From NCBI RefSeq assembly GCF_041765605.1, contig NZ_CP168900.1, positions 1,814,001 to 1,878,000 of the forward strand: a stretch of 64,000 nucleotides of DNA, read 5' to 3'. This stretch comes from Listeria monocytogenes (lineage in GTDB: Bacteria; Bacillota; Bacilli; Lactobacillales; Listeriaceae). The notes under the pieces are model-generated. The model was not told where the DNA came from, made no database searches, and saw only the letters and a list, made by a program, of their open reading frames with translations. A program made the translations under genes and the position numbers. Shown here one piece after another: positions 44,855-57,969 of the stretch. Numbering within the stretch: position 1 is the stretch's first letter; each line of letters begins with the position of its first letter.

Positions 44855-44862
44855 CGAAAAAT

Positions 44863-44896
44863 CGAACATTTAATTGTTACATTTTATTAACGTTCG
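44863..44896. promoter_or_regulatory. PurR operator: two inverted PurBoxes
   Basis: CGAACATT (44863-44870) and AACGTTCG (44889-44896) are inverted and separated by 18 bp, just upstream of the -35. This matches the tandem inverted CGAA-containing PurBoxes bound by the PRPP-sensing PurR of Bacillus. The assignment follows known Bacillus PurR sites. Confidence 0.8.
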
Positions 44897-44956
44897 TGTT
44901 TAGAGCGTATTTGTTCTTTTCACTTGCATTATGTACCCATTTTCACTAAATAAATA

Positions 44957-44990
44957 AAAAAAGAAGCTACCATCATAGGTAAGCTTCTCT
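44957..44990 (-). terminator. Terminator after the UPF0316 gene
   Basis: GAAGCTTACCT/GGTAGCTTC stem followed by seven T on the minus strand, directly after the stop of the 45 kb gene. Confidence 0.8.
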
Positions 44991-45515
44991 TTATTTTCGA
45001 ACTTGTTTAACCCAAAATCCACCGTGAATTTGTTTTGGCTCAGAGGAAACAATAAATGCGCCACTATCAATTTCGATAATATGCTTATATAATTTCCGCT
45101 CATTCTTCCTCTGTGTCAAAATTTCAAGCATCATTCGTTCGCCATCACGTCCACTCGCAAGCCAACTAGTAACCCCATAACCTAAATCGCGAATTTGGTT
45201 TGGTAAGTCTAGATTATATTCTTTTGTAATAACATTCACTGTAATATACCCCAAAGCTATACGCTCTTCAATTTTCATACCAACGATAATTCCCACGCCA
45301 AACCCAATAGCATACGCTAAAACATTGGCAATATTATTTAAGTTATCCAAAACCAAACTAAGCGCAACCACATAAATAATCATTTCAAATACACTAGAAA
45401 GCGCAGCTAAATAACGATAACCCTTCATCGTCAAAAGTAACCTCACTGTATAAATCGTTACATATAAAATATTTACAACAAAAATAGTAGCTACTATAAA
45501 TATGCCATTATCCAC
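44991..45515 (-). CDS. UPF0316/DUF2179 family membrane protein
   Basis: 174 residues. Three N-terminal membrane segments (about 5-27, 36-56, 63-82), then a cytoplasmic DUF2179-like domain (ALGYITVNVITKEYNLDLPNQIRDLGYGVTSWLASGRDG). Such domains may bind a small ligand, but no function is established. It stands between the pur operon and the rRNA operon with its own promoter and terminator. Confidence 0.88.
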   Translation of the reverse strand: MDNGIFIVATIFVVNILYVTIYTVRLLLTMKGYRYLAALSSVFEMIIYVVALSLVLDNLNNIANVLAYAIGFGVGIIVGMKIEERIALGYITVNVITKEYNLDLPNQIRDLGYGVTSWLASGRDGERMMLEILTQRKNERKLYKHIIEIDSGAFIVSSEPKQIHGGFWVKQVRK

Positions 45516-45563
45516 TAAAATAACCCCTCCACCTAAAAACTACTTTCTACTGAGTCTTTTACT

Positions 45564-45592
45564 AATATAACATCCAATAAGATAGCTGACAA
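45564..45592 (-). promoter_or_regulatory. Promoter of the UPF0316 gene
   Basis: TTGTCA (45592-45587) and TATATT (45569-45564), 17 bp apart, on the minus strand, just downstream of the rRNA terminator. Confidence 0.65.
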
Positions 45593-45605
45593 AAGAAACA
45601 CTTCA

Positions 45606-45637
45606 ACAAAAAAAGTCCTAAATAATTAGGACTTTTT
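45606..45637 (-). terminator. Terminator of the rRNA operon
   Basis: AAAAAGTCCTAA/TTAGGACTTTTT stem with a T run on the minus strand, a few bases after the 5S rRNA. Confidence 0.92.
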
Positions 45638-45643
45638 CAAATT

Positions 45644-45759
45644 GCCCGGCAGTGACCTACTCTCGCAGGGGGAAGCCCCCAACTACCATTGGCGCAGAGA
45701 AGCTTAACTACCGTGTTCGGGATGGGAACGGGTGTGACCTTCTCGCCATAACTACCAGA
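45644..45759 (-). rRNA. rrf: 5S ribosomal RNA
   Basis: About 116 bases. The minus strand begins near TCTGGTAGTTATGGCGAGAAG and contains the conserved CCCGTTCCCATCCCGAACAC and GGTAGTTGGGGG segments; it ends with GCCGGGC pairing with the 5' end. Ends are accurate to a few bases. Confidence 0.95.
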
Positions 45760-45840
45760 CAATATTGAGTTGTTGAAAGATTGCTCTCTCAAAACTAGAG
45801 AAGAAAGTTTTCAGTTAGGTAACTTCGTTTCATTTTTTGG
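45760..45840 (-). other. 23S-5S spacer of the rRNA operon
   Basis: About 80 bases, no tRNA. It contains TTCTCTAGTTTTGAGAGAGCAA (minus strand), part of the processing stem near 5S. Confidence 0.8.
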
Positions 45841-50566
<4,726 letters not shown>

Positions 50567-50779
50567 ATAAATTGAATTTGAATACTTATTCAACACCGTG
50601 AATAAGATTCCTTGCGTCAAATTGACTTCGCTAGCAATTAAATTACTAGTTTGTTTTGTTGAAAACAGCTTTCTGTTTTCTGCCCTGCGATTACCAGTGA
50701 GACTTTACGTCTCATTGCTTTTCGTCTTCTTCTTTGTTCAGTTTTCAAAGGTCAGTTGCTTTGTTAACGCAACTTTTAA
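50567..50779 (-). promoter_or_regulatory. rRNA leader region with boxA-like antitermination element
   Basis: About 210 bases between promoter and 16S with no gene. It carries CTTTGAAAACTGAACAAAG (minus strand, near 50731-50750), like the motifs in the two internal spacers, and two small inverted repeats (TTTCTG/CAGAAA type near 50665-50680; GAGACG/CGTCTC near 50699-50713) that probably contribute to 16S processing. Confidence 0.6.
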
Positions 50780-50808
50780 ATCTTACCATAAAGTTGAAAT
50801 CACGTCAA
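50780..50808 (-). promoter_or_regulatory. rRNA promoter P2
   Basis: TTGACG (50808-50803) and TAAGAT (50785-50780) on the minus strand, 17 bp apart, nearest the 16S gene. Confidence 0.8.
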
Positions 50809-50862
50809 CAACTATTTTTAAAATGTTTTTGATGAATTAATTTGTATCAATTCAGCTTTATC

Positions 50863-50891
50863 ATTATATAACAGCTTTATATGAAATACAA
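50863..50891 (-). promoter_or_regulatory. rRNA promoter P1
   Basis: TTGTAT (50891-50886) and TATAAT (50868-50863), 17 bp apart, 83 bp upstream of P2. Tandem promoters are usual for rRNA operons of Firmicutes. Confidence 0.7.
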
Positions 50892-50901
50892 GCCTTTTGA
50901 G

Positions 50902-51507
50902 TTATATTTTTAATTCTTTCTCTAGTGCATGTATAAAATCCTGCATAATTTTTTGTTTTTCTACTGCAATTTCTTGGGCAGTCGTTGTTTTCAGCTGGTC
51001 TTGAATTAGTAATAATTTATCGTAAAAGTGTTGTAATGTGGTGTTTTCAGGGTGGTTTTGATTAGCTATTTCTCTATTGTGCGCTCCTCCATATGTAAAT
51101 GTTCTAGCTATACCGATTGCTCCAATTGCGTCTAAACGGTCTGCATCTTGGACTATTTTTTCTTCTATTGTGGAAGCGTGGATAGGATTTTTTCCATTTT
51201 TAAAAGAGACTGCTTGGATAATTCGGATGATTTTACTGATTACCTCTTTAGGTATTTCTTTTTCTCTCAGCCAAGTTGTGATTATTTCAGTTGCTTGTAG
51301 TGGATCTTCTGTTAGTTTGCTGTCATTATAGTCGTGGAACAATGCGGCTAATTCTATAGTGAATTTGTCTCCGCCTTCTACAGACTGGATTTGTTTGCTT
51401 AAATGCCAGACTCGTTTAATATGTTCCCAGTCGTGTCCAGTAGCTTCCTTTTCGAAATGAGATTGCATCCATTGTTGCGCGGCTATTATTATTTCTTCTT
51501 GTTTCAT
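50902..51507 (-). CDS. HD-domain phosphohydrolase
   Basis: 201 residues. Metal-binding residues of the HD superfamily: GHDWEHIKRVWHLS near residues 23-36 (first His), ALFHDYNDSK near 50-59 (the HD pair) and a later Asp in VQDADRLDAIGAIGIART near 119-136. Members hydrolyse nucleotides or phosphate esters; this subgroup (YedJ/YpgQ-like) includes nucleotide pyrophosphatases. The substrate cannot be told. The gene ends 10 bp before rRNA promoter P1 on the same strand. Confidence 0.87.
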   Translation of the reverse strand: MKQEEIIIAAQQWMQSHFEKEATGHDWEHIKRVWHLSKQIQSVEGGDKFTIELAALFHDYNDSKLTEDPLQATEIITTWLREKEIPKEVISKIIRIIQAVSFKNGKNPIHASTIEEKIVQDADRLDAIGAIGIARTFTYGGAHNREIANQNHPENTTLQHFYDKLLLIQDQLKTTTAQEIAVEKQKIMQDFIHALEKELKI

Positions 51508-51572
51508 TAGTATTTGCTCCTTTTTTAGATTATTTTCATGTACAATAGTAGAAAATGGAAATGAGGTATTCG

Positions 51573-52346
51573 ATGTTTGCTTTTGAAAATGTATATTTAA
51601 AGCGAGATAATAAAACGATTTTGTCGGATATTAATTGGGTGGTTAATGAAAAAGAAAATTGGGCGATCCTAGGGCTCAATGGTTCTGGAAAAACAACTTT
51701 ACTACAACTTTTAAATGGGTATCTTTGGCCTAGTAGTGGTCGACTTCAAGTGCTTGGGCATATTTTCGGTCAGACTTCTTTGCCGGAATTGCGTAAAGCG
51801 ATTGGTTGGGTTAGTAATGCGCTTGACCATCAGTTGAAAGACTATGAGTTAAGTGAGCAAATCGTTCTTAGTGGGAAGTTTGCAAGTATTGGTATTTATG
51901 CGAAAGTCACGGCAGATGAACTAGCTTTAGCGAAAAAATGGCTTATTGATTGTGGTGGCATATCGCTCATTGGGAAACCGTATAAAATTTTATCTCAAGG
52001 AGAGCGCCAGATTGTATTGATTGCACGTGCTTTAATGGCGAGTCCTAAGTTGCTTATTTTAGATGAGCCTTGTAATGGGCTTGATTTATTTGCAAAGGAG
52101 CGCTTATTAGAAAGAATTAAGAAGATTGCGGAACTGCCGGAATCTCCAACGATGCTTTTTGTTACTCACCATACGGAAGAGATTCTCCCCTGCTTCGATA
52201 ATATCATTTTACTTCGTGACGGGGAAATAACTCATCACGGAAAAACAGAAAATCTTTTGACAGAAGAAGTTCTTCAAGATTTTTATCAAAAGCCAGTAGA
52301 ATTAATTCGGATAAAAGACGGCTCCATTGCAGTCTATCCGAAGTAA
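51573..52346 (+). CDS. ABC transporter ATP-binding protein without adjacent permease
   Basis: ATG 51573 (MFAFENVYLKRDNK) follows GAGGTATT; the frame extends upstream without a ribosome site. 257 residues. Walker A GLNGSGKTT, signature LSQGERQ, Walker B LLILDEPCNGLD, H-loop VTHHTEEI. It resembles the YlmA/ModF-type single ATPases. No permease gene is near, so it may pair with a distant permease or act without one. The 120-residue gene follows after about 50 bp on the same strand. Confidence 0.85.
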   Translation: MFAFENVYLKRDNKTILSDINWVVNEKENWAILGLNGSGKTTLLQLLNGYLWPSSGRLQVLGHIFGQTSLPELRKAIGWVSNALDHQLKDYELSEQIVLSGKFASIGIYAKVTADELALAKKWLIDCGGISLIGKPYKILSQGERQIVLIARALMASPKLLILDEPCNGLDLFAKERLLERIKKIAELPESPTMLFVTHHTEEILPCFDNIILLRDGEITHHGKTENLLTEEVLQDFYQKPVELIRIKDGSIAVYPK

Positions 52347-52395
52347 ATGGTATAGTTAGAATACGAAAAATGCGTGTGTAGAGGGGCGAAATGTT

Positions 52396-52758
52396 TTGTA
52401 TGAAACGATGATTGCAAAAGCAGGTGTACGTGAGCTTCTCGGGATGGATACTAGTCTGATTTATGGTTCATTTGCTTATAAAATGGAAGGCGAATGGATG
52501 GATTTAACGGGGCTTTGGATTTCGAATGCAGATGCGCTGATTTTTTATTTAGAAAATGAAGATGTCTACTTACTGAAGAAATTTGCTTATGAAAGAATAG
52601 AAAAAGTAGAACAAAAAGTAAGTATCCTTTCCATGACGAAAAAATTGATTTTACATCTTAATAATAAAGAAAGCTATACATTACTTGTTGCAAACGGTGA
52701 AGCAAAGGTGTTTGCCGCTAGAGTAAATGAGCGTATAGAAAAAGTGAGCCTAGGATGA
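52396..52758 (+). CDS. Hypothetical protein, possible PH-like fold
   Basis: 120 residues from TTG 52396 behind GAGGGGC (no better start). Strand-rich pattern with a C-terminal helix: WMDLTGLWISNADALIFYLE, YERIEKVEQKVSI, KLILHLNNKESYTLLVANG. This alternation resembles bacterial PH/GRAM-like domains, but I cannot confirm it. Likely co-transcribed with the ATPase; ends at a bidirectional terminator. Confidence 0.65.
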   Translation: MYETMIAKAGVRELLGMDTSLIYGSFAYKMEGEWMDLTGLWISNADALIFYLENEDVYLLKKFAYERIEKVEQKVSILSMTKKLILHLNNKESYTLLVANGEAKVFAARVNERIEKVSLG

Positions 52759-52776
52759 ACTAGACTCACTTTTTTA
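52737..52776. terminator. Bidirectional terminator between the 52.4 kb gene and pepT
   Basis: AAAAAGTGAGCCTAG/CTAGACTCACTTTTTTA stem, A and T runs on both sides, at two convergent stops (it overlaps the end of the plus-strand gene). Confidence 0.85.
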
Positions 52777-54009
52777 TTATTCTTTTTCTTCAAATAAACG
52801 AGCCACTTCAATGATTACTTCTGTTGCTTTAACCATACTTTCTAATGCAACATATTCAAATTTACCGTGGAAGTTCTCTCCTCCACCAAAAATATTAGGT
52901 GTTGGTAGTCCTTTGTAGGAAAGTTGAGCGCCGTCTGTTCCGCCGCGAATTGGGCTGATTTTCGGTTCAATGTCTAGATTTCTCATCGCCGCGCTGACGA
53001 TATCCACAATTTCTTTTACTGGTTCGATTTTTTCGCGCATATTGTAATATTGATCGTTCAGTTTTAATTCTACCGATCCTTCGCCGTATTTTTCTTCTAA
53101 CTCTTTAGCGATACTAGCAATATGTGTTTTTCTTTCCACAAATTTCAAATGATCGAAATCACGGATAATATAGTAGGCTTTGGCTTGCTCTACATCACCG
53201 TTTAAGGAAATTAAATGATAAAATCCTTCGTAACCTTCTGTGTACTCTGGCGCTTCGTCTTTTGGAATACGTGCATTGAATTCCATTGCCATTTTGACAG
53301 CATTAACCATTTTGTTTTTTGCTGTACCTGGGTGAACACTATTACCATTAAAAGTGATTTTGGCACCTGCAGCGTTAAAACTTTCATATTCTAGTTCTCC
53401 AAGTGGCCCCCCGTCCATTGTATAAGCATATTTTGCGCCAAATGCTTCTACATCAAAACGTTCTGGTCCTCGGCCAATTTCTTCATCTGGTGTGAAAGCA
53501 ACACGAATTTTGCCGTGTTTGATTTCTGGGTGATTAATTAAATAGTTCATCGCTACCATAATTTCGGTGATACCTGCTTTATCATCTGCGCCAAGTAAAG
53601 TTGTTCCATCTGTTGTAATCAGTGTTTTCCCTTTATAATCAGCTAGTTCTGGAAATTGTTTTGGTGAAAGTACCACGTTTAAGTCTTTGTTTAGAACGAT
53701 ATCTTTACCATCATAATTTTCATGGACTTGTGGTTGGACGTTTTTGCCTGTTAAGTCCGTCGCTGTATCTAAATGAGCTAAAAATCCGATTACTGGAACT
53801 TCTTTCGTTGTATTAGAAGGAAGTGTTGCCATAACATAACCGAATTCATCAACAGTAACTTCTTGCATACCGATTTCTTTTAGTTCTGTAACGAGAATGT
53901 TTGCCAGTTCCATTTGACCTGGCGTCGTTGGGCAAACCGTACTTTCCTCATTCGATTGTGTATCTACTTTTACATATTTCGTAAATCGTTTTAATAGTTC
54001 TTCTTTCAT
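52777..54009 (-). CDS. pepT: Peptidase T (tripeptide aminopeptidase)
   Basis: ATG 54009 (MKEELLKRF) follows GGGAGTGATAGAA. 410 residues, the normal length. M20 metallopeptidase: first metal ligand in [11 protein letters not shown] near residues 73-83, [15 protein letters not shown] near 136-150, catalytic Glu pair in TPDEEIGRG near 171-179, and the last His in [12 protein letters not shown] dinuclear zinc enzyme that takes the N-terminal residue from tripeptides in the cytoplasm. Monocistronic by context. Confidence 0.95.
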   Translation of the reverse strand: MKEELLKRFTKYVKVDTQSNEESTVCPTTPGQMELANILVTELKEIGMQEVTVDEFGYVMATLPSNTTKEVPVIGFLAHLDTATDLTGKNVQPQVHENYDGKDIVLNKDLNVVLSPKQFPELADYKGKTLITTDGTTLLGADDKAGITEIMVAMNYLINHPEIKHGKIRVAFTPDEEIGRGPERFDVEAFGAKYAYTMDGGPLGELEYESFNAAGAKITFNGNSVHPGTAKNKMVNAVKMAMEFNARIPKDEAPEYTEGYEGFYHLISLNGDVEQAKAYYIIRDFDHLKFVERKTHIASIAKELEEKYGEGSVELKLNDQYYNMREKIEPVKEIVDIVSAAMRNLDIEPKISPIRGGTDGAQLSYKGLPTPNIFGGGENFHGKFEYVALESMVKATEVIIEVARLFEEKE

Positions 54010-54066
54010 TTCTATCACTCCCTTAGATTGATTCTTTTCCATTATAAACTTGATTTCCGAAAAATT

Positions 54067-54597
54067 CTATTCCAGACTGTCGAGTAGTGTTTGTAATTGG
54101 AGGGTTGTTCGCCAATTGCGCGTTGTTGTTATGGTCTTTTTATATTCGCCAAGGAAAACGGGTAATTTTAAGGTGTGGATTTGGTTGGAGAAAATGTGGA
54201 TATAAAGGACGCGGCCAATCGCGATTACTTCGGCTTGGTCGTTTTTTTGTCTCGCAATAGCTATATTTTCATTATAGAAAGCGGCCATCCAGCGTTCTTC
54301 CTCGCCAATTGTTTCTGGCGGAAATGGATTGTTTGCGATGATTTGGTTATAATTTTGTTCCGAAAATACGAATACATCAATATTTAAATCGAACGTTGCT
54401 TTCATTACCTCGGTTATTTTTGTCGCTACTTCTGGTTCCGTTTGTAACATGGAGCTTAGAACGAGGTTGCCGCTTTGGATATAAGTAATGACATTTTGGA
54501 AACCGACTTCTTGCAAAGCAGCTTGTAGATTTTTCATATTCACTTTATTCTTTCCAGCTACATTTACCGCTCTTAATAACACTACATAATTCCTCAT
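54067..54597 (-). CDS. DUF1697 family protein
   Basis: 176 residues. Begins with the family signature YVVLLRAVNVAGKNKVNMKNLQAALQEVGFQNVITYIQSGN (given in full only by position: residues 4-44). The ferredoxin-like alpha/beta domain has no known activity. It is divergent from exoA and separated from pepT by about 60 bp. Confidence 0.88.
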   Translation of the reverse strand: MRNYVVLLRAVNVAGKNKVNMKNLQAALQEVGFQNVITYIQSGNLVLSSMLQTEPEVATKITEVMKATFDLNIDVFVFSEQNYNQIIANNPFPPETIGEEERWMAAFYNENIAIARQKNDQAEVIAIGRVLYIHIFSNQIHTLKLPVFLGEYKKTITTTRNWRTTLQLQTLLDSLE

Positions 54598-54680
54598 CTA
54601 TTTTCCTCCCAATCGTTTAACTACATTATAGCATGTGACTTACGTTATAATAAGGCTATTAGCGATGGGAGGTTTTTTAG

Positions 54681-55436
54681 GTGAAATTAATTTCTTGGAA
54701 TGTAAACGGGCTTCGAGCAGCTGTAAAAAAAGGCTTTTTGGAATATTTTGAAGAAGTAGATGCGGATATTTTTTGTTTGCAGGAAACTAAATTACAAGAA
54801 GGACAAATTGAACTTGATTTGCCAGCGTACAAAGATTACTGGAACTACGCGGTGAAAAAAGGTTATTCGGGTACCGCAATATTTACTAAAGTAGAGCCAT
54901 TATCTGTTCAATATGGTTTAGGAGTGCCCGAGCATGATACGGAAGGCCGCGTCATCACGCTGGAATTTGAGGAATTCTTTATGGTGACGGTTTATACGCC
55001 GAATTCGCAAGCTGAATTAAAACGATTAGATTACCGGATGACGTTTGAGGATGCGATTTTGGAATATGTAAAAAACTTGGATAAAACGAAGCCGGTTGTG
55101 CTTTGTGGCGATTTGAATGTTGCGCATGAGGAAATTGATTTAAAAAACCCGAAGACAAATCGTAAAAATGCCGGCTTCTCAGATGAGGAACGCGCAAAAT
55201 TCTCTGCATTTTTAGACGCTGGATTTATTGATAGTTTCCGTTATTTTTATCCAGATTTGACCGATGCTTATTCTTGGTGGTCTTACCGAATGAACGCGCG
55301 TGCTAGGAATACTGGTTGGCGGATTGATTATTTTGTTGTATCGGAACGTTTGAAAGATAAGTTAGTGGATGCAAAAATTCATGCGGATGTGCTTGGTTCG
55401 GATCATTGTCCTGTCGAGCTAGAACTTAATTTATAA
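54681..55436 (+). CDS. exoA: Exodeoxyribonuclease III / AP endonuclease
   Basis: 251 residues from GTG 54681, 8 bases after GGGAGG. EEP-fold nuclease: [11 protein letters not shown] (Asn), metal-binding Glu in FCLQETKL near 30-37, [12 protein letters not shown] near 147-158 and the catalytic Asp-His in [11 protein letters not shown] at the C-terminus. Cuts abasic sites in base-excision repair. Convergent with the rplT operon. Confidence 0.95.
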   Translation: MKLISWNVNGLRAAVKKGFLEYFEEVDADIFCLQETKLQEGQIELDLPAYKDYWNYAVKKGYSGTAIFTKVEPLSVQYGLGVPEHDTEGRVITLEFEEFFMVTVYTPNSQAELKRLDYRMTFEDAILEYVKNLDKTKPVVLCGDLNVAHEEIDLKNPKTNRKNAGFSDEERAKFSAFLDAGFIDSFRYFYPDLTDAYSWWSYRMNARARNTGWRIDYFVVSERLKDKLVDAKIHADVLGSDHCPVELELNL

Positions 55437-55439
55437 CAT

Positions 55440-55473
55440 AAAAAAATCCTCACTCCAAAGAGTGAGGATTTTT
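55440..55473. terminator. Bidirectional terminator between exoA and rplT
   Basis: AAAAAATCCTCACTC/GAGTGAGGATTTTT stem with A and T runs on both strands. Confidence 0.92.
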
Positions 55474-55476
55474 GAA

Positions 55477-55836
55477 TTATTTAGCTAATGCTTTTTTTGC
55501 TGAATCAGCAAGTGTGTTAAATGATGCGATATCATTAACTGCTAAGTCTGCAAGCATTTTACGGTTAATATCAATACCAGCTAATTTTAAGCCGTGCATT
55601 AATTTGCTGTAAGAAAGATCTTGCATACGAGCTGCCGCATTGATACGTGCGATCCATAATCTACGGAAATCACGTTTCTTTTGACGACGATCTCTATAAG
55701 CATATTGGTAAGATTTCATTACCGCTTGGTTAGCTACTTTGAATAATAAATGTTTAGAGCCATAATACCCTTTGGCTAATTTAACTATCTTTTTACGACG
55801 TTTGCGTGTTACTGTTCCGCCTTTTACGCGTGGCAT
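55477..55836 (-). CDS. rplT: 50S ribosomal protein L20
   Basis: 119 residues, standard length: [24 protein letters not shown]-type opening (residues 1-24), [15 protein letters not shown]. Binds 23S rRNA early in assembly and, in Firmicutes, represses its own operon through the leader RNA upstream of infC. Third gene of the operon. Confidence 0.98.
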   Translation of the reverse strand: MPRVKGGTVTRKRRKKIVKLAKGYYGSKHLLFKVANQAVMKSYQYAYRDRRQKKRDFRRLWIARINAAARMQDLSYSKLMHGLKLAGIDINRKMLADLAVNDIASFNTLADSAKKALAK

Positions 55837-55875
55837 ATTGTCTACCTCCTAGAATTTACAAAAATGTTGTTTCTC

Positions 55876-56076
55876 TTATTTCATTTTAGCGACCATTTGA
55901 CGAATACGTTTGAAGTCGCCAGCTGATACCATTGCTGATTTACGCAATTTACGTTTTTGTTTTTGGGATTTGTTAGCGAACATATGGCTAGTGAAGCCGT
56001 GTCTGCGTTTTAATTTTCCAGATCCTGTTCTCTTGAAACGTTTAGCGGAACCGCGGTGGGTTTTCATTTTTGGCAT
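55876..56076 (-). CDS. rpmI: 50S ribosomal protein L35
   Basis: 66 residues, very basic: [20 protein letters not shown] opening, typical of L35. Between infC (21 bp) and rplT (39 bp). Confidence 0.98.
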   Translation of the reverse strand: MPKMKTHRGSAKRFKRTGSGKLKRRHGFTSHMFANKSQKQKRKLRKSAMVSAGDFKRIRQMVAKMK

Positions 56077-56097
56077 GAATTTTTCCTCCTCAAAACT

Positions 56098-56613
56098 TTA
56101 CTTTTCATGAAGTGGTGCTAGGACTAAGAACATCGAACGTCCGTCCATTTTTGGTCTTTGCTCAATTGTACAAAGGTCTTCGCACGCTTTTGCAAAACGG
56201 TCAAGCACCTTCTGACCGATTTCTTTGTGTGTAATGGCACGACCTTTAAAACGGATAGAGCATTTTACTTTATCGCCTTTTTCAAGGAATTTACGTGCAT
56301 TACGTAGCTTCGTATCGAAGTCATGTTCGTCAATCGTTGGACTTAAACGAACTTCTTTCATCACGATGACTTTTTGGTTCTTACGGGCTTCTTTATCTTT
56401 CTTCTGTTGTTCAAAACGGAATTTACCGTAGTCCATGATACGAGCTACTGGCGGTTTCGCTGTTGGAGCAACAAGCACTAGATCAAGATTAGCCTTTTCA
56501 GCAATTTGAAGCGCATCGATTTTACTCTTCACGCCTAATTGTTCACCGTCTTGGTCGATCAATCTTACTTCACGTGCACGAATCCCATCGTTTACCAACA
56601 TGTCTTTGCTAAT
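56098..56613 (-). CDS. infC: Translation initiation factor IF-3
   Basis: The start is the rare ATT at 56613, giving [18 protein letters not shown] precedes it by 6-8 bases. The frame continues upstream to 56667 but this part lies before the ribosome site. 171 residues. N-terminal domain ([17 protein letters not shown]), lysine-rich linker, C-terminal domain ([36 protein letters not shown]). An AUU start is known to allow IF-3 to control its own translation. Confidence 0.97.
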   Translation of the reverse strand: MSKDMLVNDGIRAREVRLIDQDGEQLGVKSKIDALQIAEKANLDLVLVAPTAKPPVARIMDYGKFRFEQQKKDKEARKNQKVIVMKEVRLSPTIDEHDFDTKLRNARKFLEKGDKVKCSIRFKGRAITHKEIGQKVLDRFAKACEDLCTIEQRPKMDGRSMFLVLAPLHEK

Positions 56614-56843
56614 GGTGAGCCACCTCCACTTAATTTTGTTACAACAAGATAGAAAATAGCTGTTCAAATCTGCGGCCTGCTAACTCGTTCGTTCAGAGGC
56701 CATAAAAAAACGGGCTGCTTTTCAGCAATCCCGCACATTCAAAATCGCGTAAGCTACGCGACGAAAGTTTGAATTTTTTGCCTGAAAACGTTCGTGTTAA
56801 CGAGGCGAGAAGCGGGTTGCTTCTTCTTTCTTGTTTAATAACC
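56614..56843 (-). promoter_or_regulatory. infC-rpmI-rplT leader (L20-type autoregulatory leader) with attenuator
   Basis: A 230-base leader with extensive pairing. The hairpin at 56703-56734 (CGGGATTGCTG/GCAGCCCG followed by seven T on the minus strand) is a premature terminator. Upstream parts include CGCGTAGCTTACGCG and the AACCCGCTTCTCGCC segment, which can pair with GCGGG of the terminator stem to form an alternative. This fits the Firmicute L20 leader, in which excess L20 favours termination. Named by position and structure. Confidence 0.8.
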
Positions 56844-56849
56844 TTACTT

Positions 56850-56878
56850 ACTATATCATATGGGGTTTTTAGTGTCAA
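56850..56878 (-). promoter_or_regulatory. Promoter of the infC operon
   Basis: TTGACA (56878-56873) and TATAGT (56855-56850) on the minus strand, 17 bp apart. Confidence 0.85.
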
Positions 56879-56922
56879 GGTGAATTAGTTATTTTTATTT
56901 CTTCCCATACTAGGATAGGTTA

Positions 56923-56951
56923 TTGACATAGATTTAAGATTATTATAGACT
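56923..56951 (+). promoter_or_regulatory. Putative promoter of the Ltp-repeat protein gene
   Basis: TTGACA (56923-56928) and TAGACT (56946-56951), 17 bp apart, on the plus strand. The leader to the start at 57135 would be about 175 bases and holds no clear structure. Confidence 0.5.
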
Positions 56952-57134
56952 TAATATGCAAACAAATATTTCTTACAATAATTCGCTATAACGCAACAAC
57001 TTCATTTTTTGAGGCTGTTTTTCTTTTGTCTTCTTTAAAATGAAACTTTAATTGTAAACCTTTTCAACTTTAATTATGTGTGGTATAAACGCATCAGCGA
57101 TTATATAGAAATAACCAAAAAGGGAGATAGAGAA

Positions 57135-57683
57135 ATGGAAAAAGGGAAACAAAAGAAACCACTTTATAAAAAATGGTGGTTCTGGTTAATCGTCGTAATC
57201 GCCGTGGGAGCAATTGGTTCCGCTTTAGGTGGTAACGATACTGCAGCAGATGATACGAAGAACACTGAAAAAGTGGAAACTAAAAAAGTAGACAAAGCTG
57301 ATGATGAGGCAAAGAAAAAAGAAGAGAAAGCTGCTGAAGAGAAAAAAGCAGAAGAAAAGAAAAAAGAAGAAAGCGTTCCATCTGAATATAAATCAGCTCT
57401 AAAAAAAGCGGAACAATATTCTTCTATGATGAAGATGTCGAAAGCTGGTATTTATGATCAATTAACATCCGAAGCTGGTGAAAAATTCTCCGCTGAAGCA
57501 GGAAAATATGCAATTGATAATTTAAAAGCAGATTATAATGCCAATGCCTTAGCAAAAGCAGAAGATTATCAAAAAACGATGGCAATGGCTCCAGAAGCTA
57601 TCCGTGATCAATTAACATCTTCTGCCGGTGAAAAATTCACTGCTGAAGAAGCAGATTATGCGATTCAAAACTTAAGTAAATAA
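57135..57683 (+). CDS. Membrane-anchored protein with two Ltp-type repeats
   Basis: ATG 57135 (MEKGKQKKPLYKK) follows AAGGGAGATAG; the longer ORF lacks a ribosome site. 182 residues. A basic N-terminus, one membrane segment about 15-32 without a lipobox, a Lys/Glu/Ala-rich stalk (about 40-80), then two ~50-residue repeats, each with D-Q-L-T-S-x-A-G-E-K-F-x-A-E. These match the host-cell-surface-exposed lipoprotein (Ltp) domain, known from phage TP-J34 superinfection exclusion and many Gram-positive surface proteins. Function here unknown. It lies alone on the plus strand in the infC-rplS interval. Confidence 0.82.
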   Translation: MEKGKQKKPLYKKWWFWLIVVIAVGAIGSALGGNDTAADDTKNTEKVETKKVDKADDEAKKKEEKAAEEKKAEEKKKEESVPSEYKSALKKAEQYSSMMKMSKAGIYDQLTSEAGEKFSAEAGKYAIDNLKADYNANALAKAEDYQKTMAMAPEAIRDQLTSSAGEKFTAEEADYAIQNLSK

Positions 57684-57699
57684 TCTCTTTTTGGGATTT

Positions 57700-57735
57700 A
57701 AAAAGCTATTCTCTATTTTAGAGCGTAGCTTTTTT
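57700..57735 (+). terminator. Terminator after the Ltp-repeat protein gene
   Basis: AAAAAGCTA/TAGCTTTTTT with inner CTCTA/TAGAG pairing and a T run on the plus strand. Confidence 0.8.
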
Positions 57736-57922
57736 ATTATTTCCTTATTTGTGATTTCAAAAGGACTCCCTTCCATGCGGGGAGCCGCGGAGTTGATTGA
57801 GAAAGCGTATGAGCTATATTTTTATAGCTGGCTTTTCATCTAAAAACCGTATATTCTTATATGTTTATCTACCTGGCTAATACAATCTAACATATTGAAA
57901 AGAATAATTTCAATCAGTCTTT
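57736..57922. other. Short intergenic stretch without a gene
   Basis: Between two convergent units. A GC-rich patch near 57770-57800 (CCATGCGGGGAGCCGCGG) contrasts with the AT-rich surroundings. No frame or clear hairpin is seen. Confidence 0.5.
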
Positions 57923-57958
57923 CAAAAAAGACCTCGACAATCACATCGAAGTCTTTTT
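57923..57958 (-). terminator. Terminator after the lipoprotein gene
   Basis: AAAAAGACTTCGA/TCGAGGTCTTTTTT stem (one G-T pair) followed by six T on the minus strand. Confidence 0.82.
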
Positions 57959-57969
57959 AATTATATACT

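Noticed and set aside
44786-44900. Purine riboswitch ahead of purE
   Set aside because: The leader from the likely transcript start is about 35 bases, too short for the aptamer.
57135-57683. Prophage remnant, because of the Ltp domain
   Set aside because: No integrase, attachment site, phage structural or regulatory gene lies nearby; Ltp repeats also occur in ordinary surface proteins.
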